Source: Carallia brachiata (Eukaryota; Streptophyta; Magnoliopsida; Malpighiales; Rhizophoraceae). Taken from it: a stretch of 64,000 nucleotides of DNA. This document shows positions 46,288 to 59,261 of this stretch, piece by piece; position 1 is the first letter of the stretch; every line of letters starts with the position of its first letter. Position numbers and translations under genes: made by a program. Location: assembly GCA_021464245.1 (NCBI GenBank), contig JADCRB010000096.1, positions 348,951 through 412,950 on the forward strand. The letters run 5' to 3'. Under the pieces are notes generated by a model. It was not told where the DNA came from. It was given only the letters and a program-made list of their open reading frames with translations, and searched no databases.

Positions 46288-47990
46288 TTTTTTTTTTTTT
46301 TGAACAGCGAGAGCCATCTTATATATAAAGATCAAAGGAGAAAGGACAACATTGTAAGCCCCATTTACACACCCAACAATCACCTCTCTGATCAAAACAA
46401 AGCAAGCAAGAAGAAGGAAGCCACAGTAATACGAGTTAACAAGTAACATAAGGAGTCACAACCAAGCCTCCAAGGGTTGTGTCCTGTATGTCCCCAATTT
46501 GGCCAAAGCATCTGCAAAAGAGTTGCTCTCTCGGGATTTAAACACGAAAGAAACCTTGCCCTTACTCTTTTGTTTGATTTCATTAAAAATAGAAATATAG
46601 CGCCATAGTCTTGCATCCGTATTATTCAGCCATGCTACTGCTGTACTGGAGTCACTTTCAATAATTAATGTTGCTTGATCAGCTCTTTGCCAATGGCTCC
46701 ATAACACACCAGCTTCTTTGATGGATAATAGCTCACCCTCATTAATGCTTGTTACCCTATATGTTTAGAGAAAATGCATATAATCTTTTCATCAGACCCT
46801 AAGGACACCACCAATCCCCGCCACACTTGTTGTGCCTATAATGGGAGGCATCTGTATTAACTGTAACAGCCCATAGGAGGTGCTTCCCATTCTGCTCTTC
46901 TTCTACAGCATGATTTTTTCTTATTGATGCAACACTCGAAATGTTGAGCAAAAAGTTCATTGATTAAGTGCAATCATCCCATCTAGCTTTTGTCCACCAC
47001 ATTATCCTCACTCGAATCAAATCACAAATCTTCTCAACTGAAAATAGAATTCCCTCAAAAACAGCTTCGTTTCTAGCTAACCAAATAGACCAAACAATCA
47101 CGTAAAAACCCAGAGCCATAAATCCTTGGATTTAACAGTGTGACTGAGTCCCAACCATCTTCCCACATGGACATAAGAGATGGACAACCCATTGAACACC
47201 CCACCACCCTAAGCACCGACACCAAACCTGTCAAACTATGTCACAGTGCAGGAAAAGGTGATTCACTGATTCAACTGCAGAGGAGCAAATAAAGCAAAGA
47301 GTGTGGGGATAGGTGCCACTCGTCAACTGAGCTAATCTACCACCCACAGGCAGTCTCTCTCAAAAGTAGTTGCCAAACAAAACCTCCACTTTAGGAGGAG
47401 CAAGACCTTTCCAAATAATGGAACTAGATTTGAAATACTCCTCTGTTGTCATCCAGCATGTCGCAAAAAGATTTCACAGAAAAAACCCCATTATTCTCAC
47501 TTGCAATATAAATCGATCTGGTTCTCCTTGGGAAAGACAATACTCATTAATTAACTTATTGAAGGCATTGTCTGCTCCAACTCCCAATCAAAGAAACTTC
47601 TTCTCCAACATATATTCCATTCCCATCTCCCCTCTATCCAATGACCAAAGCGTTCAACAGGGCCATTCTTAACAACTGCTAAGGCAAACATCCGAGGAAT
47701 CGAAGCCGAAAGAGGTTCATGCCCTACCAAATATGGTGCCAAAAGTCATTCTTTTCCCGTCGCAGAGAGGAATCTAAAATTTCCTTTGACCATCTCTGAA
47801 GTCGAACCTTCTTTGATGCAACAGAAACAGATACCTCTCCCAAGGGGGACATATTGGACAAGTTAGTAGACCACTCCCATGGCCAAAGATGGTATTCACC
47901 ATACCTTGCTCTGAGAGTTTTTAACCCATAAGGCATTACTATTGGGCTCCACTCTCCAAAGCCATTTTGAGAAGAGCCAAATTGCTATCA
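46288..47990 (-). mobile_element. 5'-truncated L1-type LINE fragment
   Basis: On the minus strand the piece ends in a poly-A tail (46288-46302). It carries the last part of a plant L1 ORF2: K-W-L-W-R near 47970, N-G-P-V and W-E-W-N-I-C near 47620-47660, the zinc-binding reverse transcriptase tail (C-F-I-C-S-S-A-V-E, then H-L-F-L-H-C, near 47250-47300) and an RNase H (E-S-D-S-S-T-A-V-A-W-L near 46640). Stops and frameshifts abound. The F-side duplicate has the empty site at 52488 ('gtgcacag'), so the insertion is younger than the E/F duplication. Confidence 0.8.
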
Positions 47991-48885
47991 CAAATTCTTC
48001 TAATGCTGTGTATATATCCAAGAGAGTATTATTTGATTTATTGGAATCACTAAAATTATGGTATTTGTTAAGACAAAAATTCACTTGGGATAACAATGGG
48101 GCAATCGAGAGCATGAATGACAATTTCAGTCTCTATTTTTATTTCTCACCTCATTTCCTCTTCTCATCTCTCATCTCCATCGGAGATTAGTTTTAGGATC
48201 TCATCCCTATCCCCAACAGAGATTGGGGATTCCATTCCGGCTTCCTCCCCAATTTTTTTATTATGAAACAAAATTAAATAAATATTAATCATATTTGTTG
48301 TGATTATCCTTCCAAAAAATTTCATACACTTTTTTGTATAAAAACAAAATAATAAAACTACTTGGAGTAAAAAATATATAAATTATAATTATTACATAGA
48401 AAGAATTGTCTCAATATTCATCTAAAAATTTTATACAATTATATATAAGATAAATAATAAAATTTATAATCGAGACGTGATCGGGGCGGGAATCCCATCC
48501 CATCTCTGCTTCAAAATTTAAAGATTGGGGCGGGATCCCAACCTCCGCGCAACATGCATTAACCCTACCCATATTGAGGCAGGGTCGCGTGGCATCCGTG
48601 GAAGCAGGTCTCCATTGTCTTCTCTGTTCACGTACAGAAGATTATCTGATTTCAATTACTTTAGGGTCCACTTACACTTTTCCTCAAAAAATGGCCCTCT
48701 TACACTTATCTTTGAATTCATCATTTGAACACGCAAAGTCTTTTTTTCGGGATTTTCGAATTTAGGTGAAAACAAAAATTTTAATTTTGACACAGTCAAA
48801 ATTTAAAAATAATAATAAATAAATTTTTAGCCGTCTTTAAATTACACTCTGAAGCGATTAAGTATATCAGCACTCTTTTTATTGT
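47991..48885. other. Unassigned DNA between the LINE and the F block
   Basis: No gene seen. 48195-48240 and 48480-48545 contain facing G/C-rich pieces ('ccccaacagagattgggga', 'agattggggcgggatccc') around an AT-rich core, which looks like a small transposon relic but cannot be classified. Confidence 0.35.
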
Positions 48886-48889
48886 CTTG

Positions 48890-49963
48890 TATAGAATTCC
48901 CTTGAAAACACTACTCCTTCCTCTTGTATTGTTTGAACATAATACAACAATTAGTCTCATTTTCGCATAACATATACACTAACACTTTCAACAATATTAT
49001 AAACCTGTTCCTGGCGGATTCAACACTAATTTAGTTATACATTTGGAGCTTTCAAAATAACTATTGGCTGTAGAAAACTTTTCAACATCAATTACCAATC
49101 ATGAGAAACAATTCAATTTCAAAAATTTTAATCGATAAGAAGCATAAATTAATTTCGAAACTTTTACACTTACTTTCCATTTACACATTCAATTTTAAGT
49201 TTCACATTATGCCACTTTTAGCACTTATTAATCAAATAAATTACTTTTTTCTACTATGCTTGTTTTTCATGGTCACAGTGTTCCTTAAGATATCATCCGT
49301 TCGGAACAAAGATCTTCTTCTATATGGTAGTTATAACTTCGCACCATCTGAACTATGTTTTGTCAGGCGCATTACATGTCCATTATCTACCTATTCATCA
49401 AATATATCACCATCAGAGCCGATACATAACCAAACCAAATCAATCGACTCTATTATTCTCATCAGTTAATAACAGCAGCTCAATTAGGACTCTAAACCTC
49501 AATGTTCGAACAATTTTCCCCAAAAAAAATAAAATAGTAACAAAGTTTAATAGTCGGAATTGTTACACAAGACTTGCATCTTGCACTATCAAGATTATAC
49601 AGGTTGTATTTAGTCTTTTAATGTGTAATTGTAATTAATGATTAGAACAAAAAGATATGTAATTAATGATCAGATAATGTGATATAGTCTTATTATTTAC
49701 CGTGTCCATGTAATAAAGGCCCCTTATTAATTGAAATTGGTGAATGTAAGAGGTGATAGCAATGAAAATAGAATTTAAGTTTAAAGTTCAACACCATGGC
49801 CAAAAATATGGAATTATTTAGGAATTTTCTTTATTTTGCTAAAGACTTTCGCAAAATATATGGATGCCCTCTGTGGATTTATAGGAAGTTAACACGATAC
49901 AATCAAGATCAAGCGGAAGAGGCCCCAATCTTAATGTGGGTCTTCCCTCAGCTTTTTAAGTCA
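48890..49963. repeat. GLP F 3' flank, duplicate of 42620-43696
   Basis: Start of the second copy of the roughly 3.6-kb E/F duplication unit. No gene seen. Confidence 0.7.
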
Positions 49964-51247
49964 TTAAGCATATGGCTTCTGAAGTTGTTTGATAACATCC
50001 TCGTTGACTTGGAAGGACTTGGCAAGAATGTCTTCCTTGATGGGCGGTTTTGATCCAAAGACAGACAATGGAATTATTATGGCACCGCGATTTTGGCTGC
50101 TGCTTGCTGAGAATGCAACAGCTTTGACCTTTCCTATGTTGTACAGGAAATGAATTTGTCCAATTGGGAAAACAAATACATCTCCGGGATTCAGGACTTT
50201 AGTGAAAAGGGCATTGTTCTGGGTGGATGCAACAAATCCAACAAGGAGGCTGCCCTCTATAACCACCACCATCTCACTGCCACGAGGGTGAATGTGCGGC
50301 GGGGATACGCCACCTACCTCGAAGTCAAGACGAGCCATGGAGACGCCAGAGTGTTGAGTCCAGGAAGTGTCTCGACAAAGACAGGTTTGATGCCAAAACC
50401 AAGTTTGCTGACGCTAGTGTTTGCAGGAGTGTTGAGCCCTTTGAAGTAAAAATCATCCGCAGTTACAAGCTTGGATTCTTGCAATATTTCCCATTCACGA
50501 ACACTGCATGTACCAAACGTTTAGTTAAAAATCAAGCAAACATCAATGTGCAATGGCACAAATTGTACACAAAACTTCCAGTCTAATAGGTCTCGAAACA
50601 AAAAAAATTATGATTTACGTTATGGGAATACATAGGTAAATAGACCTAGACCTGTTTCCATGTTATTCACTTATAATTATTGATTATTATCCATAAAAGG
50701 ACTTAAAAGCTGTACTAAACGATTATTATTATACATTTGTGGACTAGTGTCTTCCGCCATCCATTTCCTGTCCTTAACATTGTTGAAAATTTATTTCATA
50801 CAATGGATGCTGTTGATAAGTTCTAAGAATATGATACATATTTCTATTTATAGTTTCCTTTTTTATCAAAAAAATGAGAAAATTTAGGTGACACCCTATC
50901 AGACTCACTAAAGAGAATTGTGCTGAGCACTGTATAGTGGATTTGACTGTTACACCGAATAAGCAGCAACTTCCAAAACTATATGGATAGTCTCATCTGC
51001 ATAGATTACGACGATCAGTGATGTTAAATTTACTTTCTGGAACCAGTTTTGGGCATCAAAAAGAATTAATTACCACGATAAAATCTCAAGGACTCTAGCT
51101 ATAAGAGCCAATTGATGCAAACATACCACCATTAGGCTCCTGGGTGGCCACGCAGAAGTCCTGAAGAGGACTGGGGTCATAGGCAGAGGCAAGGAAAGAT
51201 GCCAGAGCGAAGACAGCAAGAGCTGTAAGGAAACGAACGCCTTTCAT
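49964..51247 (-). pseudogene. Germin-like protein F (two frameshifts)
   Basis: Exon 1 (51127-51247) is intact, with a signal peptide (M-K-G-V-R-F-L-T) and Q-D-F-C. The intron is 623 nt with intact GT and AG. Exon 2 (49964-50503) is 540 nt against 542 in C and E: one A is lost near 50471 (K-N-P then a stop soon after) and one G near 50347. The 3' part keeps the metal ligands (P-P-H-I-H-P-R-G-S-E, Q-I-H-F) and ends K-P-Y-A. The TATA position reads 'cctttttagagg' on the plus strand, so the box is gone. Confidence 0.88.
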
Positions 51248-51249
51248 TT

Positions 51250-52500
51250 TGCTAATGTACTCCAATAGAACTGTAGTTTCTGTTTGGTTTTGGTTGTGGG
51301 GTGAGATGACTTTGATGGGAAATGAGAGCCTTTTTAGAGGAGAACCATCGAGACAGTCAGTCATGTTATTTCCAAATGGACAAGAGTTTCTATTTTGGAA
51401 ATTTTCAATGCTTATCTTTTTTTTCACTGAAGGATACTGAAAATTGAACTTGTTTCCATATATTATATTATTAGGATAAAATTTTTCTATTTTGGAAATC
51501 TTCAATGCTTATCCTTTTTAGTGCTTAAGGATACTGAAAATTGAAGTCGTTTCCATATATTCTTAAGACTGAGTTTCAGTTTCACTTGACAAAAAACAAT
51601 TGATATCTATTATATTTTGAGTAACATTACATAGCTTCAATTTTAAATACGCAGCAATAAGAAGTAACACTGTATTATCTAACAGTATCTGATATTTATT
51701 ATTTTTTTTGTTAATCCAATCATCCAACGACACTTATAATTTTTTTTATTATAAATTACCTAAGTAAAGTCAGTAATATTTTTCCTTATATTTTTTAGAT
51801 CCTACTACAATAACCAATTGAACAAGGATTTTCTTGTGCTAGGATTTGCATTAGTGAATAACTTTATTTCTTTAATCTATATGTATATATAGGTATTAAC
51901 AAAAAGTAAGAGAAAATCTCAACTTATTCTTCTTTGAAATATTATGTAAATTTACTTAAATAGTTCTAAAGTTGTTATATATTCTTATCAATATTATCTA
52001 ATAATTTATTTATTTTTATTTTTTTAATTTTATCTGTCAACAGCCTATATCACTTTAAAACTATTTTAAAACTATATAAGTAGAGTCATTAATTTTTTTC
52101 CTTTTTCTTGACTCACCTCATTGCTTTTGTTATCTGGTCGTTTTTTTCTTATTTAGTGAAAAAAAAAAAAAGGTGAAAAGCAACTCTCAAAGTTTTCCTT
52201 TTGTTATCCTCAAGACATTTACCGATTGAAGATTGAAAAAGTTTATGATTTTACTTAAAGAGTTTCAAATTAGTTTTCAAGTGACATAAGTTGGTAGATA
52301 ATTGAATTAAAAAAATAAATAAATTATTCAATATCATTAATAAGACTATATAATTATTTTTAAACTAATTAAATAAAACTACCTAATATACATTTAAAGA
52401 TTTACACCTTTATCATTGAAGCTGAAAAAGGTGAACAATCAGGCTTTTATGGTAGTAAGGTTGGTATACGGACAAAGACAACGTGCACAGTAAAAAAAAA
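51250..52500. repeat. GLP F upstream flank, duplicate of 44850-46287
   Basis: Second copy of the E/F upstream block. It ends at 'gtgcacag' plus an A tract, the uninterrupted target of the E-side LINE. No gene seen. Confidence 0.7.
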
Positions 52501-52603
52501 AAAAACAAATGGAAGTTATTGAAATATAATGAAATTTTGGAACCCAATCATCAAATCAAGTATCAATTTTATTCTATTCATTATTTTTTATTCGGGAATC
52601 TAT

Positions 52604-53454
52604 TGTAAACATTAAAAAAAATAAAAATAAAAATCGGCTTATTCCTTTTGCACATATGCTTTCACACGGAAAAGTCGACTTATTCCTTTCGCATGTATGC
52701 TTTCACACGGAAAAGTTGACTTATTCCTCTCACACGCATGCTTTCACACGGAAAAGTCGACTTATTCCTCTCACACGCATGATTTCACACGAGAGGGTAA
52801 ACCCTATAAAAGGCCCCTGCCCCCAGTTCAAAACATATTCAGCAAAGCTGTAAACAGAAAAATTAGAGAATTTGAGAGAAAAAGAAAATTTTGAAAATCT
52901 CTCAAGAAAATTTCTCTTTTCTTACGTGCTTTTACCTGCAGTATACTCTCCTAACTCCTTTTGAGAGATATTTCAGGGGTAAGCCCAAAAAATTTGCTGT
53001 TTCCATTTCTAAATTATTTTTAGATTTATATTCTCCATCGCCTAGATCTGAATTTATGAGAATATAGATTAAAAATATCAAATTACTACAAATCCGGCTG
53101 GGATTAAACCTCATACGGCCCTCAGCAAAATCCAGGCAGCTCATCCGAGAACAAGTCCCTTCGACCCTCGGTGAAATTAAGCCAGATCGGCTCAGATCAG
53201 TCTCTGGGTTCTTAACTAGTCAAAACGTCCAAATCAGATCAGTTTCAGTCTACCCAGTTCAAGAAAAAGCTGTGGAAATTATTTCTGTCAAGATCAAGCT
53301 CGTGCAGCCCTTGACGGAGTCAAAAAAGGAACACTAATCGGAGGATCTACGGAGATCGACCCCACGTAAATTTTCTTTTATTTTTAAATTTTTATTTGTA
53401 ATTTATTTTTGTATTTTCGAGTTTAATTTTTAGACTCGAAATTTACGCTTTACA
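52604..53454 (+). repeat. 5' LTR of element 2
   Basis: 851 bp, TGTAAAC to TTTACA. U3 carries four or so 'gaaaagtcgacttattcc' plus 'catgctttcacacgg' repeats (52635-52790) like element 1, and TATA segment 'accctataaaagg'. Confidence 0.88.
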
Positions 53455-53536
53455 AATTTTTGGCACGCTCGGTGGGACATCTTCACCTCCCATCTCTTGT
53501 TCCTTAAAAAAAAAAAAAGGTAAAAGGAGCCGAGAG

Positions 53537-53575
<39 letters not shown>

Positions 53576-53677
53576 AAAAAAAAAAAAAAAAAAAGTAAAA
53601 ATTAAAAAAAAAAATAAAAAGTAAAAAAAAAAAAAAAAGTAAAAAAAAAAAAATTTTACAGGTGTTCAGCACATCAA

Positions 53678-55385
53678 ATGGCACCGAAAAAGTACAGCTG
53701 CCGACCAAAAAAAGAAGGCAACGGCTCCATTGCCTGCATCAACTACCCTACCTGGGTACGCAGGTCCAGAAACCCGGGGACGGACACAATTTCTTGCCGT
53801 CCAAACCCGACAAAATATCGAAATGGAGAGTCCACAGCTTGCACAACAGGATCTCTCCCCTGACTCTCTTGCCGCATGGAGGAGTCGATCACCCACCCCG
53901 ATCGAAGTCGGGGGCAACACGACGAAGCCTGCTCAACAGAATCCAACTCACACAGAAGAATCAGAAGAGTTTTCCCCCAGTCTTTCGCGGAGCCTCATCT
54001 GTTGCCGTCATGATGACCAACACAACCAGCACAGAAGAAAGGATTTCAGAATTGGAGAACAAAATTTTGCAGCTGATCAGAGTCGTGGAGGAAAAAGATC
54101 AACAGATCGCCGCTCTCAAAGGAAAAGCCCCGATCCAAGTTGATCCTGAAATCCGCGAGGAGCAACCATATCCACCCGGTTTCACTCCAGAAGCCACACC
54201 AGCCGACGTCTTCCCTGCAGAAAAGCGACCAGGTAGTTCTACACAGCTGCCACCCTCAAATTCTGTAGCTTCGCTATCTGTTCAACAATTGCAGGAAATG
54301 ATAGCCAATACGATCCGACTGCAACAAGCTACATCCTTCCAAGGATCACAGATGTACGTCAAACCGTACACCAGACGGATCGAAAGTCTCAACATGCCTT
54401 TGGGCTACCAGCCGCCCAAATTTCAACAATTCGACGGACGAGGCGATCCCAAACAGCACATCGCCCACTTCGTTGAAACCTGCAACAACGCAGGGACTTA
54501 CGGAGATCTCTTGGTGAAGCAGTTTGTTCGTTCACTCAGGGAGACCGCTTTCACCTGGTTCATAAATCTTGAACCAGAATCGATCGACAGTTGGGAACAG
54601 CTACAACGAGAGTTCCTCAAGATTTTTCAGCACTCGAAGGACGGTAAGTATGATGGAGCTTACCAGCACCAAACAAAGAAAGGAGAGCCCGTTGTCGAAT
54701 ACATCAACAGATGGCGTGCCCTCAGCTTGGACTGCAAAGATCGCCTGACGGAGACTTCTGCCGTAGAGATGTGCATCCAGGGAATGCATTGGGAGCTGTT
54801 ATACATCCTGCAGGGTGTCAAACCCCGAACTTCGAAGAACTGGCGACCCGCGCACATGATATGGAGATAAGCATCCAGACTTCCGGAGGCACGGTTCCCA
54901 TCCAGTTGGACCAGCAAGGGGGCAGAAGGGAGATTAAGAAACCCAACAGCTCCGGAAAAGGAAAAGAAGTGATGACTGTTGAAGCCGCACCAGTAAAAGT
55001 GGGCGCCAAAGCTAAGGTAAATCCTCCGACCCAAATAACTCAGCCAAAACAACAGGAAAGGCGGAAGGTGACATTGCGAGAGTTGGAGCAGAAGCAGTAT
55101 CCATTCCCCGACTCAGACGTCCCCGACATTCTTGAACAACTCTTGGAGGCGAAGCTGATCGAACTCCCAGAGTGCAAGCGGCCGAATGAAAAGGATCGAG
55201 TCAGCGATCCGAGATTCTGCAAATATCACCGGATAGTAAGTCATCCAACCGAGAAGTGTTTCGTCCTGAAGGAGCTAATCATGAAGCTCAAAAGCCAGAA
55301 TAAAATCATTCTGGACCAGGAAGGCGTAACCTCGCAAACCAACCACCATCACTTCAAAACCATCAGAAGAGGTGACACACCGTAA
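53678..55385 (+). pseudogene. gag: gag of element 2
   Basis: Starts at ATG 53678. A two-base loss near 53975 shifts the N-terminal part out of frame, but the gag core (M-M-T-N-T-T-S-T onward, F-D-G-R-G-D-P, F-T-W-F-I-N-L) is open without the lesions of element 1. The frame then breaks after V-K-P-R-T (near 54828) at the same base as in element 1. The C-terminal part continues in another frame (54711-55385) with C-K-Y-H and H-P-T-E-K-C. Confidence 0.85.
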
Positions 55386-55559
55386 GGAGGAGCCGCTCGA
55401 CAACAAAAAGTCGACAACGGAGAAGGTATATGAAGCTCTCCAAACCCTTCTCGCTAACCCTCAGCTGTTTATAGCTTTGCAATCAACAGAAGTGTGGCAA
55501 AATCAAGTCAGCAACTCTCCAGACCTCAGCTGAATCAGCCATCAAGATTCTAACTCGCG

Positions 55560-57480
55560 GAGCAACAGGGGACCAAAATCACGTCGGATGTTACTCTGCT
55601 ATCTCATTTTCAGATGAGGATCTCCTGCTGGGGTCCAAACCCCACAATCGGCCGCTGTATGTATCAGGCTATGTGAAAGAACAGAAGGTCCGACGTATTC
55701 TGATCGACGATGGCTCAGCAGTCAATATTATCCCAAAATCCACCATAAAGGAGCTCGGCATCGGCATTGATGAATTNATCTCACTTCTAGCACTCTATTC
55801 ACGTGATTGATGCACGTACAACCATATAGATGTTGCTAGGACGACCGTGGATTCATGGAAATGGAGTTATGCTCTCAAGCCTGCATCAGTGCTTCAAGTA
55901 CTACAATAGTGGCGTTCAAAAGGTCAATGCTGACTTAAAGCCGTTTGATGATGCTGAATCACGTTTGGCGGATGCAGTCTTCTACACCGACACAGACAAT
56001 CCTGAGATTATTCCATCAAAAGCTACTTGGACTGGGGGCATCCACAAAAAGGGAAAAACTGTTGAAGAACCTGCCAATGCTCAACCTCAGACTCCGACAA
56101 ATGAAAAGCTGCCACAGCCTGCTGAAGTTCGTCCGAAGGATGTTGCATCTTCAAGCTCCACTCCAGTCCTACGCTATGTGCCGAAGTCACGACGCTCAGA
56201 AGGTCAACTCCCTTTCTCTTATTGTATTGATCCTAAACAGGAGCAAGGACATAGCCAACCCAAAGCAAAGGAACTGCACAACCTGAAGGGGACTTACACT
56301 CTGCCTATACCAAAGATTGAGCCGGTTTTGTCCTCAAAACCATTAAAAGGCTTCGTCAAACCACACACGGGGGCAGTCCAAGGCGGCTCACTTCCAGAAA
56401 GAAGAACACACGAAGGATTCGATCCTAATGCATACAAGCTTTTGGCAAAGGCGGGTTATGACTTCTCAAACCCGAGCACAATGGGTACGCTGCCATCCAC
56501 ACATGACACTACTTCTCAAACATCACAGTCCCGACCTGGCTTAGGCTATCAGGAGAACTCACCTGTGCGGATCACGCTAAAGAGCCGAAGCCGAGCAGCT
56601 GATGTACGTGCCATCAGCACCACTACCAAAAAAGACAGGCTTATCCAATCAAACAAAGAAGATGAAGTCAGAGGCTCTACATTTCATGAAGTCAGAGGCT
56701 CTACATTTCATGAAGAGTAAGAATATGTTCGGGTATTAAGTCAATACAGGGACGTGTTCGCATGGAGTTACAAAGAAATGCCTGGACTTGACCCGAAAAT
56801 TGCGGTGCATCGTCTAGCAGTAAAGAAGGGTGTTCGTTCTGTCAAGCAGTCACAACGACGGTTCCGCCCGGAACTCATTCCACAAATCGAGGAGGAGGTT
56901 AACAAGCTGATCAATGCTGGCTTCATCCGAGAGGTCACCTACCCAACGTGGATTGCCAACATAGTCCCGGTAAGAAAGAAGAATGGACAGTTGAGGGTAT
57001 GTGTTGATTTTCGAGATCTTAACAAGGCCTGCCCGAAAGATGACTTTCCGTTGCCCATAACGGAGATCGGGACTTTCGTGTTGGTGAGCCAGAATACCAG
57101 GCTTTGATCATTGGTCTTCAAATAATGTTTTACATTGAGACACTGCCACCATGGACGATGTTCTTTGATGGTGCAGCAAGGCGTGATGGTGCTGGTGCCG
57201 GTAGGTGTTTGTCACTCCTCAACGACAAATACTACCATATGCTATCATACTCGGTGAGTTATGTTCAAATAATGTTGCCGAATACCAGGCTTTGATCATT
57301 GGTCTTCAAATGGCTGTCGATATGAAGATTCCAACTATAGAAGTCCATGGAGATTCCCAGCTCGTCATCAACCAACTTACAGGATTGTATGATGTGAAGA
57401 AAGAGGACTTGCGCCTTACCATCAACGTGCTCGACAGCTAATGGATGAATTTGAAAGCATCACCTTGGAGCATGTGCCTC
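55560..57480 (+). pseudogene. Protease, linker and pol remnants of element 2
   Basis: The protease start (I-D-D-G-S-A-V-N) is cut by a deletion at the N (55777), then L-G-R-P-W-I-H resumes. The linker (55830-56720) has a 24-bp tandem duplication (E-V-R-G-S-T-F-H twice, 56665-56713) at the second deletion. Reverse transcriptase is kept only up to D-F-R-D-L-N-K-A and L-P-I-T-E-I; about 57070 it jumps to the second RNase H (F-F-D-G-A-A-R), with a short copied filler (57092-57122). It cannot encode an active enzyme. Confidence 0.85.
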
Positions 57481-58875
57481 GACGAGAAAACACTCAGGCA
57501 GACGCGTTGGCTAACCTGGCCACTTCTCTTGCAAAGTCAGAAATCCAGGCTACAGTTGTTGCCGTATGCAGAAATGGATAGTGCCACAGAAGGATGATGA
57601 AGAAACTACAGCAGCCAACGCTGTATCTGTACGTCTCGCGGAGGACGAGGATTGGCGCCAACCAATCATTGACTACCTACAGCACGGGAAGCTGCCCGAA
57701 GATCGTCGTCATAAGACAGAAATTCAACGACGAGCTCCCCGCTTCATATATCTCAAGGATGCTCTGTATCGAAGGTCTTTTGATGGAGTTTTACTTCGTG
57801 CCTAGGCAATGAAGAGGCAAAACAGCTCTCGCTGAAGCACATTCTGGTGTTTGTGGCGGACATCAATCGGGCCTAAGTTGCACTTCCAACTCAGAAGGAT
57901 GGGATACTACTGGCCAACCATGGTACGTGATTCATTGAGTTTGCTAAAACTTGTCAAGCTTGTCAATTTCATGCAATTACATACATCAACCACCGGAGCC
58001 ACTGCATCCAACTGTCTCATCCTGGCCCTTTGAAGCTTGGGGTCTCGACTTAGTGGGGCCCTTGCCAAAGTCATCCCTGGGTCACCTGTACATCCTCGCA
58101 GCAACCGACTACTTCTCAAAATGGGCTGAAGCCATTCCACTTAGAGAGGTAAAGAAGGAGCATGTTGCCAATTTCATCCGGACGCTGATCTATCGCTATG
58201 GAGTCCCTCGATTCATCATCACTGATAATGGTAAGCAGTTCTACAACACCTTAATTGACAAGCTCTGCGAGAAGTTCAAGTTCAAGCAATACAAGTCATC
58301 CATGTACAATGCCCCAGCAAATGACTTGGCTGAAGCATTCAATAAAACCTTATGCAACCTGTTGCGGAAGGTAGTCTCTAAATCCAAAAGAGATTGGCAT
58401 GACAGAATTCCAGAGGCATTATGGGCGTATCGTACAACTTACCGGACTCCAACACAGGCGACGCCATACTCACTTGTCTACGGTGTCGAAGCAATACTGC
58501 CGTTGGAAACACAGATTCCATCTCTGCGCATGGCGGTTCTGGAAGGACTCACACAAGAGGAGAATGCTCACTTACGTCTGGATGAGTTAGAAGCTCTCAA
58601 TGAAAGGAGGCTTGAAGTACAACAGCAACTTGAGTGCTACCAAGCTCGGCTCACCAACACGAAAGCCTCGATCTTTTTAAGTTGGAAACCTTGTTCTTGC
58701 AGTGCGACGGCCCATCAACATGAACCATCGGCCTGGTGACAAACTTACTTCCAAATAGGACGGGTCATACCTAGTGCAGGACGCCTACACTCACAACGCT
58801 TACATGCTGTCAGACTAAGAAGGCGTCCGAATCGGCCCAATCAATAGTAAATTTCTGAAACAGTATTATGTGTAA
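57480..58875 (+). pseudogene. Integrase of element 2
   Basis: Frame breaks hit the zinc-binding part (57800-57970). From 57951 to 58660 the catalytic core is open, with A-T-D-Y-F, I-T-D-N-G and L-A-E-A-F-N. A deletion near 58660 and a TAA at 58816-58818 spoil the C-terminus. Confidence 0.85.
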
Positions 58876-59210
58876 ATATGTTCAAAAAGAAAAAAAAATC
58901 AAAAAAAAGTTCAAAAAAAATCAAAAAAATCAAAAAAAAAAATCAAAAGAAAAAAAAACAAAAAAAAATTCGGAAGTCCCGATCGGAAAGTCCAAACGAA
59001 AATCCAAACCCGAAAATCCAAGCCCAAACACTTGAGCCCAAATCAGAAAACTCAAGCCCGAACCCAAAAATTAAAACCCAAACACTCAACCCAAATCCAA
59101 AAGTCCAAGTCTAAAAGCCCAAACGCTCGACCCAAATCCAATCCAAAACCCAAAGCCCAAAAATTCCAAGTTCCAGACACAGTCCAAAACCCAAGTTCAA
59201 AATCTAATCC
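58876..59210 (+). repeat. A-rich and CCAAA-repeat spacer of element 2
   Basis: Equivalent of 26912-27250 in element 1. The repeats differ in number. A lysine-rich frame through it reflects base composition only. Confidence 0.7.
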
Positions 59211-59253
59211 AACTCCTGGCCCGCATGAGTATAAACTGTAAACGGCCCAAAAA

Positions 59254-59261
59254 TATAAAAG
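59254..59261 (+). promoter_or_regulatory. Internal TATA box before the captured homeobox gene, element 2
   Basis: TATAAAAG, 96 bp upstream of the ATG at 59350. Conserved with element 1 in sequence and spacing. Confidence 0.5.
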
